NCBI GenBank assembly: GCA_945861665.1
Contig: CAMAVS010000004.1
Coordinates: 186,001-250,000 of the forward strand
Origin: Chitinophaga pinensis
Lineage (GTDB): Bacteria; Bacteroidota; Bacteroidia; UBA4408
Length of the DNA stretch: 64,000 nt
Reading direction: 5' to 3'
Shown here piece by piece: positions 63,932-64,000 of the stretch. The first letter of the stretch is position 1; each line of letters starts with the position of its first letter. The notes under the pieces were generated by a model. The model saw only the letters and a program-made list of their open reading frames with translations. It had not been told where the DNA came from and did no database searches. Both the position numbers and the translations under genes were made by a program.

Positions 63932-64000
63932 TCACAAAGCCATCAAGCCTTCAATTCCTTTCATTTCTTTGTATTTATCAATTACCGATTCAGGGTTTAG
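63932..64000 (-). CDS. C-terminal end of a gene entering from the right edge (partial)
   Basis: On the minus strand 22 codons (ending NPESVIDKYKEMKGIEGLMAL) run into TGA at 63934-63932. The balanced charged and hydrophobic pattern looks like the last helix of a real protein. It is too short to name. Confidence 0.45.
   Translation of the reverse strand, partial: LNPESVIDKYKEMKGIEGLMAL

Overview
The window comes from an AT-rich chromosome of a free-living or environmental member of the Bacteroidota. Three things point there. Cargo proteins carry type IX secretion (T9SS) C-terminal sorting domains. Promoters fit the Bacteroidota pattern TTG-N19/20-TAnnTTTG, for example before rpsU, rpmG, rpmB and the ABC-F gene. 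Several families largely confined to the phylum are present (DUF4295, DUF4290, the GT117/DUF2723 protein, large TAnnTTTG-driven housekeeping genes without Shine-Dalgarno sequences). I cannot place it below phylum level. No insertion sequence, CRISPR array, prophage module or rRNA gene was seen.

Layout. 1-1600 is a small accessory-looking end: a truncated zinc-ribbon/PH/SHOCT protein and two orphan hypothetical genes. It stops at a cluster of GTCCCTAA repeats next to a tRNA-Gln gene. 2.1-9.4 kb carries a large GT117-type membrane protein, aroC and an AsmA protein. 9.4-12 kb carries a glycine-rich HYR/T9SS protein and a broken TPR gene. 12-20 kb holds an ABC-F ATPase, hutH, dapA, ftsY, DUF4295, rpmG, a secreted Xaa-Pro aminopeptidase and rpmB. 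19.6-30.7 kb holds a T9SS remnant, YkgJ, a GDSL lipase/esterase, two secreted orphans, pepT, purE, a PorV/Q-like barrel with a helix-hairpin-helix barrel partner, cdd, an MFS carrier, miaA and a pRiA4b-ORF3-like protein. 30.8-37.3 kb holds cca, DUF1456, rpsU and a divergent cyanophycinase/cyanophycin synthetase pair. 37.3-38.2 kb is a fused pair of gene remnants. 38.2-47 kb is a leftward gene series: MBL hydrolase, three SurA/PpiC-type periplasmic folding factors, MoxR ATPase, amino-acid permease and SDR oxidoreductase. 47.2-50.3 kb is pntAB. 50.3-64 kb holds another T9SS remnant, a UbiD-type decarboxylase, a secreted protein often misnamed asparagine synthetase B, a TlpA-like thioredoxin, murA, DUF4290, a RecD/Pif1-like helicase, lipoproteins, aconitase and a bestrophin-like channel.

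How the genes fit together. Most of the window is housekeeping: aromatic and lysine biosynthesis, purine synthesis, tRNA maturation, ribosomal proteins, SRP receptor, the citric acid cycle, peptidoglycan precursor synthesis and quinone synthesis. The most coherent accessory function is nitrogen storage: CphA makes cyanophycin and CphB degrades it from a shared 154-bp divergent promoter region. Histidine lyase, peptidases and an amino-acid permease nearby would suit an amino-acid-using lifestyle, although that link is inference.

The most unusual signals are non-coding or degenerate. Arrays of degenerate 7-nt units start at or within a few bases of the stop codon of four genes (cca, the ubiD homologue, aconitase, bestrophin). 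Three T9SS-type gene ends survive as 5'-truncated remnants, and two TPR genes are broken, in one case by a deletion that appears to join a TPR gene to a T9SS gene. At residue level, the ABC-F protein has Gln in place of the second-site catalytic Glu, and MurA has Asp in place of the fosfomycin-target Cys.
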